64,000 bases of DNA. It comes from Geobacillus stearothermophilus ATCC 12980. Lineage in GTDB: Bacteria; Bacillota; Bacilli; Bacillales; Anoxybacillaceae. The position numbers and the translations under genes are program-made. The notes under the pieces were generated by a model. That model saw nothing but the letters and a program-made list of their open reading frames with translations, made no database searches and was not told where the DNA came from. The stretch lies in the NCBI RefSeq assembly GCF_030369615.1, contig NZ_CP128494.1:1693501-1757500 (forward strand), written 5' to 3'. Below, piece after piece: positions 37,698 through 46,634 of this stretch (its first letter is position 1; each line of letters starts with the position of its first letter).

Positions 37698-38267
37698 ATG
37701 TGGATTTATGAAAAAAAACTGCAATACCCGGTTCGCGTCAGCACGTGCAACCCGCGATTGGCGAAGTATTTAATCGAACAGTACGGCGGGGCGGACGGAG
37801 AGCTGGCGGCGGCGCTCCGTTACCTAAACCAGCGTTATACGCTGCCCCCGAAAGTGATCGGGCTGCTTAACGACATCGGCACCGAAGAACTTGCTCATTT
37901 GGAAATGATCGCGACAATGGTGTACAAACTGACGAAAGACGCGACGCCGGAGCAGCTGAAAGAAGCCGGCCTTGAGCCTCATTACGTCGATCATGAGCGC
38001 GCCCTCTTTTACCATAACGCCGCCGGCAACCCGTTTACGGCGACGTATATTCAAGCAAAAGGCGACCCCATCACCGACTTGTACGAAGACATCGCCGCTG
38101 AAGAGAAAGCGCGCGCCACCTACCAATGGATCATCAACATGAGCGACGATCCGGATTTAAACGATGGGCTCCGCTTTTTGCGCGAGCGGGAAATCATTCA
38201 TGCGCAGCGATTCCGCGAAGCAGTGGAAATTTTGAAAGAAGAGCGCAACCAGAAAAAAATATTCTAA
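37698..38267 (+). CDS. cotJC: CotJC, manganese-catalase-like coat protein
   Basis: The protein is 189 residues of the ferritin-like manganese catalase fold. Conserved metal glutamates are seen in GTEELAHLEMI, DIAAEEKARATY and REREIIHAQRF. It likely breaks down peroxide or oxidatively matures the coat. AAGGAGG lies before the ATG. It is the last gene of cotJABC. Confidence 0.93.
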   Translation: MWIYEKKLQYPVRVSTCNPRLAKYLIEQYGGADGELAAALRYLNQRYTLPPKVIGLLNDIGTEELAHLEMIATMVYKLTKDATPEQLKEAGLEPHYVDHERALFYHNAAGNPFTATYIQAKGDPITDLYEDIAAEEKARATYQWIINMSDDPDLNDGLRFLREREIIHAQRFREAVEILKEERNQKKIF

Positions 38268-38294
38268 ACAAAGCACAGATGGATGGGCTCCCAT

Positions 38295-38744
38295 TCAGCC
38301 GTTTTCATAATATAGGTTGATGTCGTACTCCCGCTTCAGCCATTCAAACAGCCGGTGACGCCCATTCCATTGTTCTTCATTTTTCCATAAATCGATGCTT
38401 TTCTGGATAATTTCGCAACGGAGGGCATGAAAGTCGTTTTCCGCCTTTTCACATTTTCCTTTATAATAATAAACAGCCAGCCAATACACCGTACATAACA
38501 GGAGCAAGATGAAAAGGTGGGCCGGGGCGGCAAAAAACCAGGCGAATCGTTCACTCCACGCCGTGATCGCTGCAGCGTTGGCAATGATATAAAGAAGGAA
38601 CGCGGCCAAGCCGGCCAACGCGGCCGCCTGCAAAAGCGTCGACCGCTTTTCAAGCCGCTCCCATTTTTTCTTTTTTTCAATGACGGCAAGCAACATTTCT
38701 TTTGTCACTTCATCGAGGGAAAATTCATCCGGAAACCGGGTCAT
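38295..38744 (-). CDS. ypbF: Membrane protein, YpbF/DUF2663 family
   Basis: The protein is 149 residues. An N-terminal helical part (EEVTKEMLLAVIEKKKKWERLE-like) is followed by two membrane helices (about 40-58 and 73-93) and a charged C-terminal helix. Its order next to the LysM and CPBP genes matches B. subtilis ypbF. Function unknown. Confidence 0.8.
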   Translation of the reverse strand: MTRFPDEFSLDEVTKEMLLAVIEKKKKWERLEKRSTLLQAAALAGLAAFLLYIIANAAAITAWSERFAWFFAAPAHLFILLLLCTVYWLAVYYYKGKCEKAENDFHALRCEIIQKSIDLWKNEEQWNGRHRLFEWLKREYDINLYYENG

Positions 38745-38853
38745 GGCGCTCTCCCCTTGTCCGTATTCTATTGTCCATCATATGCGGGCAACAGACAGAT
38801 TAGAACAAAGGGGAACGCGCGCGGCCATTTTTTCGGCCGGCGGGCGCAACCGC

Positions 38854-39360
38854 TTATTCCGTCTGAGCGGGGAACGGAATGCGCAGCGTTTGCCCCGGCT
38901 CGAGCCGGCTCGTTGACAAGCCGTTTTCTTTTTTGATGATCTCCATGGCGGCAGGCGTGCCGTAATATTTCATCGCAATGCTATAGAGCGTTTCATTCGC
39001 CGCCACCACATGGGTGATGGTCTGCGCGTCGGATTCGCTTTTTGCCCCGTCACCCGCGGCGCGCTTCGGCTCTGATGTTTGTTCCGCCTTCGCGCCATCT
39101 TCTTGAATAATGCGCACCGTCTCCCGGCTGCCGCTTTCTTCATGGCGGACGACTGTGATCGTTCCAGGCTTTGACTGGGCATAGTAAACAGCCGTCACCG
39201 CAGCCGGCAGCGTTAAAAACAAAAACGCGAGCAAACGGATGGGAATGTATTTTCGTTTTTGCTCCTCTTTTTGCCGCCGCCGTTTTAGGCGCGATGGCGG
39301 CGCCCCCGCGCTTGACGCCGGGCGTTTTTTCCGCGCCAGGCGCCCCGATGCCTCTTCCAT
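38854..39360 (-). CDS. ypbE: LysM-domain membrane protein, YpbE-like
   Basis: The protein is 168 residues. The cytoplasmic N-terminus is very basic (RKK, KRRRQKEEQKRK), one membrane helix lies at about 43-60, an Ala/Glu/Lys-rich spacer follows, and a C-terminal LysM domain (about 118-163: ANETLYSIAMKYYG, NGLSTSRLEPGQTLRIP) should bind peptidoglycan. The ATG at 39360 overlaps the CPBP-protease gene region end by spacing of 4 bases. Function unknown. Confidence 0.85.
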   Translation of the reverse strand: MEEASGRLARKKRPASSAGAPPSRLKRRRQKEEQKRKYIPIRLLAFLFLTLPAAVTAVYYAQSKPGTITVVRHEESGSRETVRIIQEDGAKAEQTSEPKRAAGDGAKSESDAQTITHVVAANETLYSIAMKYYGTPAAMEIIKKENGLSTSRLEPGQTLRIPFPAQTE

Positions 39361-39364
39361 CGCT

Positions 39365-39952
39365 TCACTCCCTTTCTTCCTCTGCCCCCCGTTTGAACCG
39401 AACATGTAAGGCAAGCACAAAATCGATCAAAAAGTGAGCGGTGATGGCGGCCCATAAGCTGTCAGTCTGCTCGTAAAGGACGCCGAGAAAGAGACTGAGC
39501 AGCACGACGACCATAAACAAAAACCATTTTTCCAAATACCGGACGTGCAGCACGGCAAAAATGGCGCTTGCCGCCCATAGCCCCCAATGCGTCTGCACAA
39601 TGCCGCGAAACAGCCATTCTTCCGTCACCGCAATGAGCGCACATAAAAAAAAGAGATGCGGAATCGAGCGGCCGCGGAATATTTTTTCATTGACGCCGCC
39701 GTCATCATGCCAATCGTCCGGCAAATAGCGCATCGCCAAAAACTCAGCAGCGAGCACGAACGCCGCCCCGCCGGCTCCGTACACGAGCACATCGCGCAGC
39801 TCAAACTGCCAAAGCCGACGCCACTCCTCCCGAGCAAATAAAAACAGCGAGCTGCCGCCGGCCAAAAGCAGCAGCAACCCTTGCGTGATATAAAGATGGA
39901 TGAGCACTTCGCGGTCTGTCATCTGTTTGATTTGTTCACTTTGCCGCCTCAT
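39365..39952 (-). CDS. ypbD: CPBP-family intramembrane metalloprotease, YpbD-like
   Basis: The protein is 195 residues with about six membrane helices. The CPBP (Abi) motif 1 is EEWLFRG, and a downstream His-containing motif FAVLHVRYLEKW and AHFLIDF complete the active site pattern. The ATG at 39952 overlaps the recQ end by 17 bases, with GGGAGG upstream. A longer open frame to 40225 has no ribosome site. Substrate unknown. Confidence 0.85.
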   Translation of the reverse strand: MRRQSEQIKQMTDREVLIHLYITQGLLLLLAGGSSLFLFAREEWRRLWQFELRDVLVYGAGGAAFVLAAEFLAMRYLPDDWHDDGGVNEKIFRGRSIPHLFFLCALIAVTEEWLFRGIVQTHWGLWAASAIFAVLHVRYLEKWFLFMVVVLLSLFLGVLYEQTDSLWAAITAHFLIDFVLALHVRFKRGAEEERE

Positions 39953-41459
39953 CGCGCCGCCTCCCGCCAAAAAACATATGCCATAGCTCCTCGCGCCAAG
40001 GCCGGACGGGCGCCGGCTCGGGACGGCGGCCGTCCGCCATGAAACGGTCCGTCTCCAGGCCGCAGTTGTCGCAGCAAGCATCCGGTTTGTCCGATAGCTC
40101 CTCCCCGAACGCGCGGACAATCGCCGCGCGCCGGCATGAAGAGGCGTGCACCCATTCCTCCATTTCGCGCAATTTTTTTCGCTTCCAACGCCGCCGCGCC
40201 TCGATGGCAGCGGCCATCCGTTCATACAGCCGCTCCTTCGCCGCGGCCGTCAGCTGTTCGGGCGCCGCTGTTTGTCCCCATTCTAAAAAGTACGCCAACA
40301 GCCGTTTTTGTATGTCCGTAAATCCGCCGGCATCAACCATAGCGCGCCATCCACCGCCGACGGCGTCTTCCGGCAGCCGCCGGCACCACTCGCGGAGCGC
40401 AGTCGAGTCGGGAAGCTCCGCTTCGGCGACCGCCTGGGCGATCGCCCGGTCGCCGTCCGCGTAAAACAATACCGCAAGGCTTGGCGCCCCATCACGCCCG
40501 GCGCGCCCGATTTCCTGCACATACGCCTCAAGCTGGGCCGGCATATGAAAGTGAAGCACAAAACGGACGTTTCCTTTGTCCACCCCCATGCCGAACGCGC
40601 TTGTGCAACAAACGATGTCGAGCTCGTCATATAAAAACTGCTGCTGCACAAGCAGCCGTTGTTCCCCATCCATGCCGGCGTGGTAATAGGCGACCCGACC
40701 CGCCCCGTTTTGCGCTAGCCGGCGCGCCATTTCTTCAGCCCACTGCCGGCTTGAAAAGTACACGATCCCCGGTCCTCGGAGCCGTTTCGCGCATTCGGCC
40801 AAGCGCGCAGCTTTGTCCTCAACCGATAAGCAATGTTCCACCGCCAAGGCGATGTTCGGGCGGTCGACGGAATAAATATGGCGGCGCGTCCGCTCCATCC
40901 CGAGCGTGCGGATGATGTCCTCCTGCACTTCCGGCGTAGCCGTCGCCGTCAGCGCCAGACACGGCGGCGAACCGAGCGCATGGCGGACCGCTCCGAGCTT
41001 CAAAAAGTCCGGGCGAAAATCATAACCCCACTGTGAAATGCAATGCGCCTCATCGACGACAAACAACGAAACACGAGCGCGCCGGAGCGCCGCCAAAAAC
41101 GTTTCAGATTGCAGCATTTCCGGTGAGGCATAAATAAAGAGAAAATCTGGAAGCGAGGCGAGGGCTTGCCATTTTTCTTCCGCATCGAGCAAACTATGGA
41201 ACGCGACAACGCGCTTTTCACCGCGCCGGCGCAGCTGCTCGACTTGATCTTCCATTAAGGAGACGAGCGGCGAGACAATGAGCACGCTCCCCGGGAGGAA
41301 ATACGCCGGCAGCTGATAGCAAAGCGATTTGCCGCTTCCAGTCGGCAGCATCGCCAGCACATCGCGCCCGCTGAGCACGTCTTCGATCACATCGCGCTGT
41401 CCGGGCCGAAACGACGCGTGCCCGAACCGCTCATGCAATGTTTTCGTTAATTCATCCAA
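39936..41459 (-). CDS. recQ: RecQ-family ATP-dependent DNA helicase
   Basis: 3'-5' helicase for recombination and replication repair (recS in B. subtilis). The protein is 507 residues. Walker A is in PTGSGKSLCYQ, the Walker B box is DEAHC, and motif VI is QEIGRAGRDG. The zinc-binding RQC cysteine cluster is SSCRRAAI and CCDNCG. It lacks a separate HRDC domain. It starts inside the end of ypbB (13-base overlap), so the two are coupled. Confidence 0.93.
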   Translation of the reverse strand: MDELTKTLHERFGHASFRPGQRDVIEDVLSGRDVLAMLPTGSGKSLCYQLPAYFLPGSVLIVSPLVSLMEDQVEQLRRRGEKRVVAFHSLLDAEEKWQALASLPDFLFIYASPEMLQSETFLAALRRARVSLFVVDEAHCISQWGYDFRPDFLKLGAVRHALGSPPCLALTATATPEVQEDIIRTLGMERTRRHIYSVDRPNIALAVEHCLSVEDKAARLAECAKRLRGPGIVYFSSRQWAEEMARRLAQNGAGRVAYYHAGMDGEQRLLVQQQFLYDELDIVCCTSAFGMGVDKGNVRFVLHFHMPAQLEAYVQEIGRAGRDGAPSLAVLFYADGDRAIAQAVAEAELPDSTALREWCRRLPEDAVGGGWRAMVDAGGFTDIQKRLLAYFLEWGQTAAPEQLTAAAKERLYERMAAAIEARRRWKRKKLREMEEWVHASSCRRAAIVRAFGEELSDKPDACCDNCGLETDRFMADGRRPEPAPVRPWREELWHMFFGGRRRDEAAK

Positions 41460-42493
41460 CGTCCCACTTCCTTTGCCAACACGAGCCGAATTTCAAAATA
41501 ACTCGCTATTCCGCCAAGCGCCTCGCGAATACGCTTCAGCTTGCGCGTCCCGAGCGCCCGCGCCGCGGCCTGGATCGCCGCCGCCCTTTCAGCGGCGACA
41601 AACGGGTCGATCGAAAAATCAGGCACATTGGCGGCCAACTCGACGACATGATCCTCGATTGTACTTTTTTTCAAGCGCCGAAGGGCGGCGATTTCGTCGA
41701 TCGTCTTTCCTTTTTGCAGCCATTCGTACGTTTTTTGCGCCGATTGTGTCAGCTGCACCGGCGCCAGCCCGGCCATCAGCTCGGCCATCACCGGGGCGCG
41801 CCCGGCTTCGGCTTCAGCCATCATATAATGAAGCGCGTTGCGAAACTGAAACTGCACATACAGCACATCCTTTTGCAGCCAAGCGGCAATTTGCTCCGCC
41901 GTCCAGCCGATGCGGCGGGCGCTTGTCAGCCGGAGCGCAAACACCGTCGCCGCTTCTTCAGAAACAGCCGCAAGCAGCCGGATGAGCTCGTCATAAAGCG
42001 CCCGCGCCAACGTTTGGCGCGATCCCTTGCCCAGCAAATACTGCTTCACCCATAACAGCGTCCGCTCGTCGCGGCAAATGGGGATAAAACGCTGTCCATG
42101 GGAGAGGTTGGACAGCGTCTGCCCAATGAGCGACAGCCGCTGCCAAAAAAGCGGCTCGACCTCATGGTAGCGCCAGCCGTTCACATAGCGGGGGAACGAT
42201 GCCGCCTGTTCATCGAGCCAATGCCGCCCTTTTTCCGTCAATATATATGTCCGATCATGGACGGGCGCGGCCCGCTGCTTCCGAACGAGCACGAGGGCCG
42301 CCTCCTCCAATCGGTCCATCGTCACGTCTTTCCATGTACCGAAAAACGGCGCAAGTTGAAACCATTTGCAGTCTTGCAGCGTCTGGGCTGATTTTTTTCC
42401 AGACAACAAATGGTACACCGCTGCCAGCGTCCGTTCACCGTTTAGGCGGCGCAAGCAGTGGGCAAGCAAAAACGAGGCGTAACCGTGCCGCAT
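41447..42493 (-). CDS. ypbB: Helix-turn-helix protein, YpbB-like
   Basis: The protein is 347 residues. A C-terminal helix-turn-helix of the type often found with RecQ helicases covers about residues 245-335, with KTYEWLQKGKTIDEIAALR and KKSTIEDHVVELA. The N-terminal two thirds are helical with no known motif. Coupling to recQ suggests a helper role for the helicase (inference). ATG at 42493. A longer frame has no ribosome site. Confidence 0.85.
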   Translation of the reverse strand: MRHGYASFLLAHCLRRLNGERTLAAVYHLLSGKKSAQTLQDCKWFQLAPFFGTWKDVTMDRLEEAALVLVRKQRAAPVHDRTYILTEKGRHWLDEQAASFPRYVNGWRYHEVEPLFWQRLSLIGQTLSNLSHGQRFIPICRDERTLLWVKQYLLGKGSRQTLARALYDELIRLLAAVSEEAATVFALRLTSARRIGWTAEQIAAWLQKDVLYVQFQFRNALHYMMAEAEAGRAPVMAELMAGLAPVQLTQSAQKTYEWLQKGKTIDEIAALRRLKKSTIEDHVVELAANVPDFSIDPFVAAERAAAIQAAARALGTRKLKRIREALGGIASYFEIRLVLAKEVGRWMN

Positions 42494-42617
42494 CTTTGAT
42501 TCCTCCCCGCCTCTATTGTAACAAAAATCGCACAAGCCGTTTGCAATGAAAAAACGATTTTGGAACAAAAATAAACAAGGGACATATGTGTAAAAATACA
42601 GGAGAGCGATTTTTTAG

Positions 42618-42646
42618 TTGAAAAGCGGGGCGAACGGTCTTATTAT
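42618..42646 (+). promoter_or_regulatory. Promoter of fer
   Basis: TTGAAA (42618-42623), 17-base spacer, TATTAT (42641-42646), about 80 bases before the start codon. Confidence 0.7.
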
Positions 42647-42656
42647 AAAAAAGTGA

Positions 42657-42977
<321 letters not shown>

Positions 42978-42983
42978 AATCTC

Positions 42984-43014
42984 CCCTCTTGCCGAATCAG
43001 CAAGAGGGTTTTTT
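42984..43014 (+). terminator. Terminator after fer
   Basis: CCCTCTTG/CAAGAGGG stem with a 9-base loop and TTTTTT. Confidence 0.9.
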
Positions 43015-43067
43015 GACGAAAGCGTGAAAAAATGCCATTTGACAAGTGGCGCGCCGCAAGGGAACAT

Positions 43068-43076
43068 GCTACAATA
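43068..43076 (+). promoter_or_regulatory. Extended -10 promoter of ppa
   Basis: TGCTACAAT matches the extended -10 pattern. A perfect TTGACA occurs upstream, but 25 bases away, too far for a normal spacer. The transcript would start about 70 bases before ppa. Confidence 0.5.
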
Positions 43077-43153
43077 AGATTGTCTTGCCCGCCCTGGGCG
43101 CCGGCGGGCGAGTTTTCATGCGTACATAACAACCAAAAAAGGAGGAACGGGTT

Positions 43154-43657
43154 GTGGCATTCGAAAATAAAATTGTCGAAGCGTTTATCGAAATTCCAAC
43201 CGGCAGCCAAAACAAATACGAGTTCGACAAAGAGCGGGGCGTTTTCAAACTCGACCGCGTCTTGTACTCCCCGATGTTTTACCCGGCTGAGTACGGCTAC
43301 TTGCAAAATACGCTGGCGCTCGATGGCGACCCGCTCGACATTTTGGTCATCACAACGAATCCGACATTCCCGGGCTGCGTCATCGATACGCGTGTCATCG
43401 GCTTTTTGAACATGGTCGACAGCGGTGAGGAGGACGCGAAGCTCATCGGCGTGCCAGTCGAAGACCCGCGCTTTGATGAAGTCCGCTCGATTGAAGACCT
43501 GCCGCAGCACAAGCTGAAAGAAATCGCCCACTTCTTTGAACGGTACAAAGACTTGCAAGGCAAGCGGACGGAAATCGGCACATGGGAAGGGCCGGAAGCT
43601 GCGGCAAAACTGATCGATGAGTGCATCGCCCGCTACAACGAACAAAACAAAAAATAA
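43154..43657 (+). CDS. ppa: Inorganic pyrophosphatase, family I
   Basis: Hydrolyses pyrophosphate to phosphate. The protein is 167 residues with the family I signature DGDPLDILV and the active-site FYPAEYGY. The GTG start at 43154 has AAAGGAGG upstream. It is the soluble hexameric type reported in thermophilic bacilli, unlike the family II enzyme of B. subtilis. It sits between fer and serA. Confidence 0.95.
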   Translation: MAFENKIVEAFIEIPTGSQNKYEFDKERGVFKLDRVLYSPMFYPAEYGYLQNTLALDGDPLDILVITTNPTFPGCVIDTRVIGFLNMVDSGEEDAKLIGVPVEDPRFDEVRSIEDLPQHKLKEIAHFFERYKDLQGKRTEIGTWEGPEAAAKLIDECIARYNEQNKK

Positions 43658-43709
43658 TCGCCTAAAACGTTGTACTTCCAATGCGAACCTCAGCTATTTC
43701 CGAACAATC

Positions 43710-43744
43710 CCGCCTATATCTTTGGATATGGGCGGTTTTCTTTT
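43710..43744 (+). terminator. Terminator after ppa
   Basis: CCGCCTATATC pairs with GGATATGGGCGG around a TTT loop (one mismatch), followed by TTTTCTTTT. Confidence 0.85.
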
Positions 43745-43806
43745 GGAAACACGAACATTCCCCAAAACAGAAAGCGTTGTCATTGGTATGACTTCTTCGC
43801 TTTCCA

Positions 43807-43835
43807 TTGACAGAAAGCGCTTTGCTATGTTAAAT
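43807..43835 (+). promoter_or_regulatory. serA promoter
   Basis: TTGACA (43807-43812), a 17-base spacer, and TTAAAT (43830-43835), about 45 bases before the start codon. The -10 lies in a palindrome (next entry). Confidence 0.7.
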
Positions 43836-43850
43836 TATCAGAAATTTAAC
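43829..43850 (+). promoter_or_regulatory. Palindrome over the serA -10, candidate operator
   Basis: Two perfect 8-base arms, GTTAAATT and AATTTAAC, are separated by 6 bases. The left arm covers the -10 hexamer. It is too AT-rich to be a terminator and would suit a repressor dimer. No repressor can be named. Confidence 0.5.
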
Positions 43851-43878
43851 ATCTTCGAAACAGAAAGGGGCACCTGCT

Positions 43879-45453
43879 GTGGTTCGCGTACTCGTTTCCG
43901 ACGCCATTAGCGAAGAAGGCTTGGCGCCGCTCCGCACATCGGCGCACATCGACATCGTTCAAAAAAACGTGAGCGAAGCGGAGGACGAATTGCACACGTT
44001 TGACGCCTTGCTTGTGCGCAGCGCAACGAAAGTGACGGAAGAATTGTTGGCGAAAATGCCGAAGCTGAAAATTGTCGGCCGCGCCGGGGTCGGCGTCGAC
44101 AACATTGACGTCGACGCCGCGACGAAACGCGGCATTGTCGTCATTAACGCGCCGAACGGCAATACGATTTCCGCCGCAGAGCATACGTTTGCCATGATGG
44201 CTGCGCTCGTCCGCCGCATCCCGCAAGCGCACATTTCTGTCAAATCGCGGGAATGGAACCGCTCGGCGTTTGTCGGCAACGAGCTGTTCGGCAAGAAATT
44301 GGGCATCATCGGCTTCGGCCGCATCGGATCAGAAGTAGCAAAGCGGGCACGGGCGTTCGGCATGACCGTGCACGTCTTCGACCCGTTTTTGACGAAAGAG
44401 CGGGCGGAGAAGCTCGGCGTCTCCATCCATTCACTTGATGAGGTGCTGGCAGTCGCCGACATCATCACCGTTCATACACCGCTGACGAAAGAAACAAGAG
44501 GCTTGCTTGGCACGGAAAATTTGGCGAAGACGAAAAAAGGGGTATACTTAATCAACTGTGCTCGCGGCGGCATTATTGATGAGCAGACGCTCATTCCGTT
44601 TTTGGAAAGCGGCCATGTCGCCGGTGTCGCTCTCGACGTCTTTGAACAGGAGCCCCCGGGCGACCACCCGCTGCTGGCGTTTGATAATGTCATCGTTACG
44701 CCGCATTTAGGGGCGTCGACGGTTGAAGCGCAACTGAACGTCGCCACCCAAGTCGCTGAAGAGCTGCTCCACTTTTTTGAAGGGCAGCCGGTCACATCAT
44801 CGATCAACCTGCCGGCGCTGTCGAAAGACGTCTATGAGAAAATTCAAGCATTCTATCATTTAGGCCGAAAGCTCGGTTTAATTGCTTCGCAGTTTATGAA
44901 CATTCCGGTTCAAGAGCTGTCGGTCACCTACGCCGGCACGGTCGCCGATTTGGAAACGACGTACATCACTCGCAGCTTGCTTGCCGGCTTCCTGCGGCCG
45001 CGCGTCGCTTCCACCGTCAATGAGGTAAACGCCGCCATGGTCGCCAAAGAGCGCGGCATCACATACGGCGAAAAATTCTCTGATGAGACGCACGGCTATG
45101 CAAACTGCATTTCGCTCACTGTCCATGGCGAGAACAAAACGTTTACGATCAAAGGAACGCATGTGCCGAACTACGGCGACCGCATCGTCCATTTTGACGG
45201 CGTCACGATCGATTTCGCGCCGGAAGGCCATCTCCTTTACATTCAGCACCACGACCGCCCGGGGATGATCGGGAAAGTCGGGAACGTGCTCGGGGCGCAT
45301 AACGTCAACATCGCCACAATGCAAGTCGGCCGCCAAGAAGCGGGCGGAAAAGCCATGATGATCCTATCGCTCGACAAACCAGTCGATGACGCGGTATTAA
45401 AAGCGCTGGCGCAAATTGACGATATTGAAACCGTCAAACGGCTCGAAGCGTAA
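43879..45453 (+). CDS. serA: D-3-phosphoglycerate dehydrogenase
   Basis: First step of serine synthesis. The protein is 524 residues, the long form: substrate/NAD domains (GFGRIGSEVAKR near 146, catalytic-loop NCARGGIIDE, and HLGAST with the catalytic His), an intervening domain (about 320-450) and a C-terminal ACT domain (about 453-524, beginning HHDRPGMIGKVG) for serine feedback. GTG start at 43879 with AAAGGGG upstream. Confidence 0.95.
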   Translation: MVRVLVSDAISEEGLAPLRTSAHIDIVQKNVSEAEDELHTFDALLVRSATKVTEELLAKMPKLKIVGRAGVGVDNIDVDAATKRGIVVINAPNGNTISAAEHTFAMMAALVRRIPQAHISVKSREWNRSAFVGNELFGKKLGIIGFGRIGSEVAKRARAFGMTVHVFDPFLTKERAEKLGVSIHSLDEVLAVADIITVHTPLTKETRGLLGTENLAKTKKGVYLINCARGGIIDEQTLIPFLESGHVAGVALDVFEQEPPGDHPLLAFDNVIVTPHLGASTVEAQLNVATQVAEELLHFFEGQPVTSSINLPALSKDVYEKIQAFYHLGRKLGLIASQFMNIPVQELSVTYAGTVADLETTYITRSLLAGFLRPRVASTVNEVNAAMVAKERGITYGEKFSDETHGYANCISLTVHGENKTFTIKGTHVPNYGDRIVHFDGVTIDFAPEGHLLYIQHHDRPGMIGKVGNVLGAHNVNIATMQVGRQEAGGKAMMILSLDKPVDDAVLKALAQIDDIETVKRLEA

Positions 45454-45460
45454 CGAAAAC

Positions 45461-45500
45461 AAAAAAAGCAGGGTTCCCAAACGGGAAGCCTGCTTTTTTT
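45461..45500. terminator. Terminator after serA, usable on both strands
   Basis: AGCAGG-GTTCCC...GGGAAGCCTGCT stem flanked by AAAAAAA and TTTTTTT, so it can stop serA on the plus strand and any transcript coming from 45600 on the minus strand. Confidence 0.88.
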
Positions 45501-45600
45501 CATCGTTGGCGGCGCAGCGCCTTGCAACAGGCGCCCATGGCTGCCTTCTGTGCATGGCGGCCTGTTTCCGCCGTCCATTCTGCTTCTCATATTTCGCAAC
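45461..45600 (-). ncRNA. Candidate small RNA (about 140 bases) downstream of an ArgR-box cluster
   Basis: Between convergent serA and hisJ there is no gene, yet the minus strand has a cluster of ArgR-like boxes (45601-45722), then about 100 bases with two stable hairpins (GGCGG/CCGCC at 45556-45572, and GCGCCT/AGGCGC at 45516-45533), then a strong terminator. This is the layout of a regulated small RNA. No clear -35/-10 pair and no proper short reading frame are visible, so it is a proposal. The alternative is a relic of a lost arginine gene. Confidence 0.35.
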
Positions 45601-45722
45601 CTTTGCATAATATACAAAAAAACACCCCGGATATTCGCATCAAAATAATTTTTATACAAAAATTGCAAAAAAACTAATTTTTATTCGGTCAAATCGGGCT
45701 TATTTCGAATTTTTATTCAAGG
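45601..45722 (-). promoter_or_regulatory. Cluster of ArgR-box-like sites
   Basis: On the minus strand five sites resemble the Bacillus ARG box (TGAATAAAAATTCA type): TTGAATAAAAATTCGAA (45703-45722), CCGAATAAAAATTAG (45674-45688), TTTGTATAAAAATTATTT (45643-45660), GATGCGAATATC (45630-45641) and TGTATATTATGCAAAG (45601-45615). The first two are the closest. AT content is far above the surroundings. Confidence 0.5.
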
Positions 45723-45739
45723 TGCGAAATGTGAGCTGC

Positions 45740-46552
45740 TTAACCGAGCGGCACCGCTTTCCGCTCGCCTTTCGAGAACGTCATGAGTTCGGTATAGCCG
45801 ACGCTGCGGGCGAGTTCAACCGCCTTGTCAAAGTCGGCGCCGACATCGCCCGGCACGTGCGCGTCCGAGGACAACACGATCGGAATGCCTTTGTCATAGC
45901 ACATTTGCAGCAGCCGCGGATCGGGATACAGCTCGCCGACCGGCTTGCGCAGCCCGGCCGTGCTGATCTCGACGCACGTCTTCGAATTGGCGAGCGCTGT
46001 CGTTGCCCGGTCGTATTGCTCAAGCAAAAACTCTTCATCTTCCGGAACGTATTTAAAAATTTTCACCAAATCCAAATGGCCGATAATATCAAATAAGTTC
46101 GACTCGGCGAGCGTTACGACTTGGTCAAAGTATTTGCGATATGTATCATACAAATCGCGCCGTTCCCATTCACGGCGGAACTCGACTAAGTCGATGCCGA
46201 AATCGTCGACCCAATGGATCGAACCGATGACATAGTCAAACTCGTACGAGCGGATAAACTCAGCCATTTCCTCATGTTTGCCGGGAGTGTAATCCATTTC
46301 AATCGACATTTTCACGTCGATTCCGGCATCCCACGCTTCGTGGAACAAGCGGACATAGTCGGCCATATCGTAGCACCGGCGCGCCTCCACCCACGGGTTG
46401 GACAAAATGTTTTTCGTTTGGTAAAAATGATACGCATGCTCGGAAATGCCAAAATGCTGAATGCCTTTTTTCGCGGCTTCATCGGTGAACTGGCGCAAAT
46501 AATCGAGCGTCAGCGTCCCCCGCTCCAAATGGTTGTGATAATCAGTCAGCAC
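45740..46552 (-). CDS. hisJ: PHP-domain phosphatase, histidinol-phosphatase (HisJ) type
   Basis: The protein is 270 residues of the PHP metal-dependent phosphoesterase fold. Metal ligands appear in DYHNHLERG, FGISEHAYHF, IGSIHWVDD, IGHLDLVK and SSDAHVPGDVG. This matches HisJ/HisK-type histidinol phosphatases that finish the histidine pathway before the dehydrogenase. No his genes other than hisC are nearby, so the substrate is inferred from family resemblance. Confidence 0.8.
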   Translation of the reverse strand: MLTDYHNHLERGTLTLDYLRQFTDEAAKKGIQHFGISEHAYHFYQTKNILSNPWVEARRCYDMADYVRLFHEAWDAGIDVKMSIEMDYTPGKHEEMAEFIRSYEFDYVIGSIHWVDDFGIDLVEFRREWERRDLYDTYRKYFDQVVTLAESNLFDIIGHLDLVKIFKYVPEDEEFLLEQYDRATTALANSKTCVEISTAGLRKPVGELYPDPRLLQMCYDKGIPIVLSSDAHVPGDVGADFDKAVELARSVGYTELMTFSKGERKAVPLG

Positions 46553-46634
46553 AGTGTTTCTCCCCTCCTGCTGTTTTTTTCATTATAACGCATCACCGCA
46601 AGAAAGGAAAACCGTTTGGCGAATCATCACCCAA

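Noticed and set aside
45243..45668. Minus-strand frame running through the candidate small RNA into serA
   Set aside because: It passes through a strong terminator and then lies antisense to serA. Its protein has no domain.
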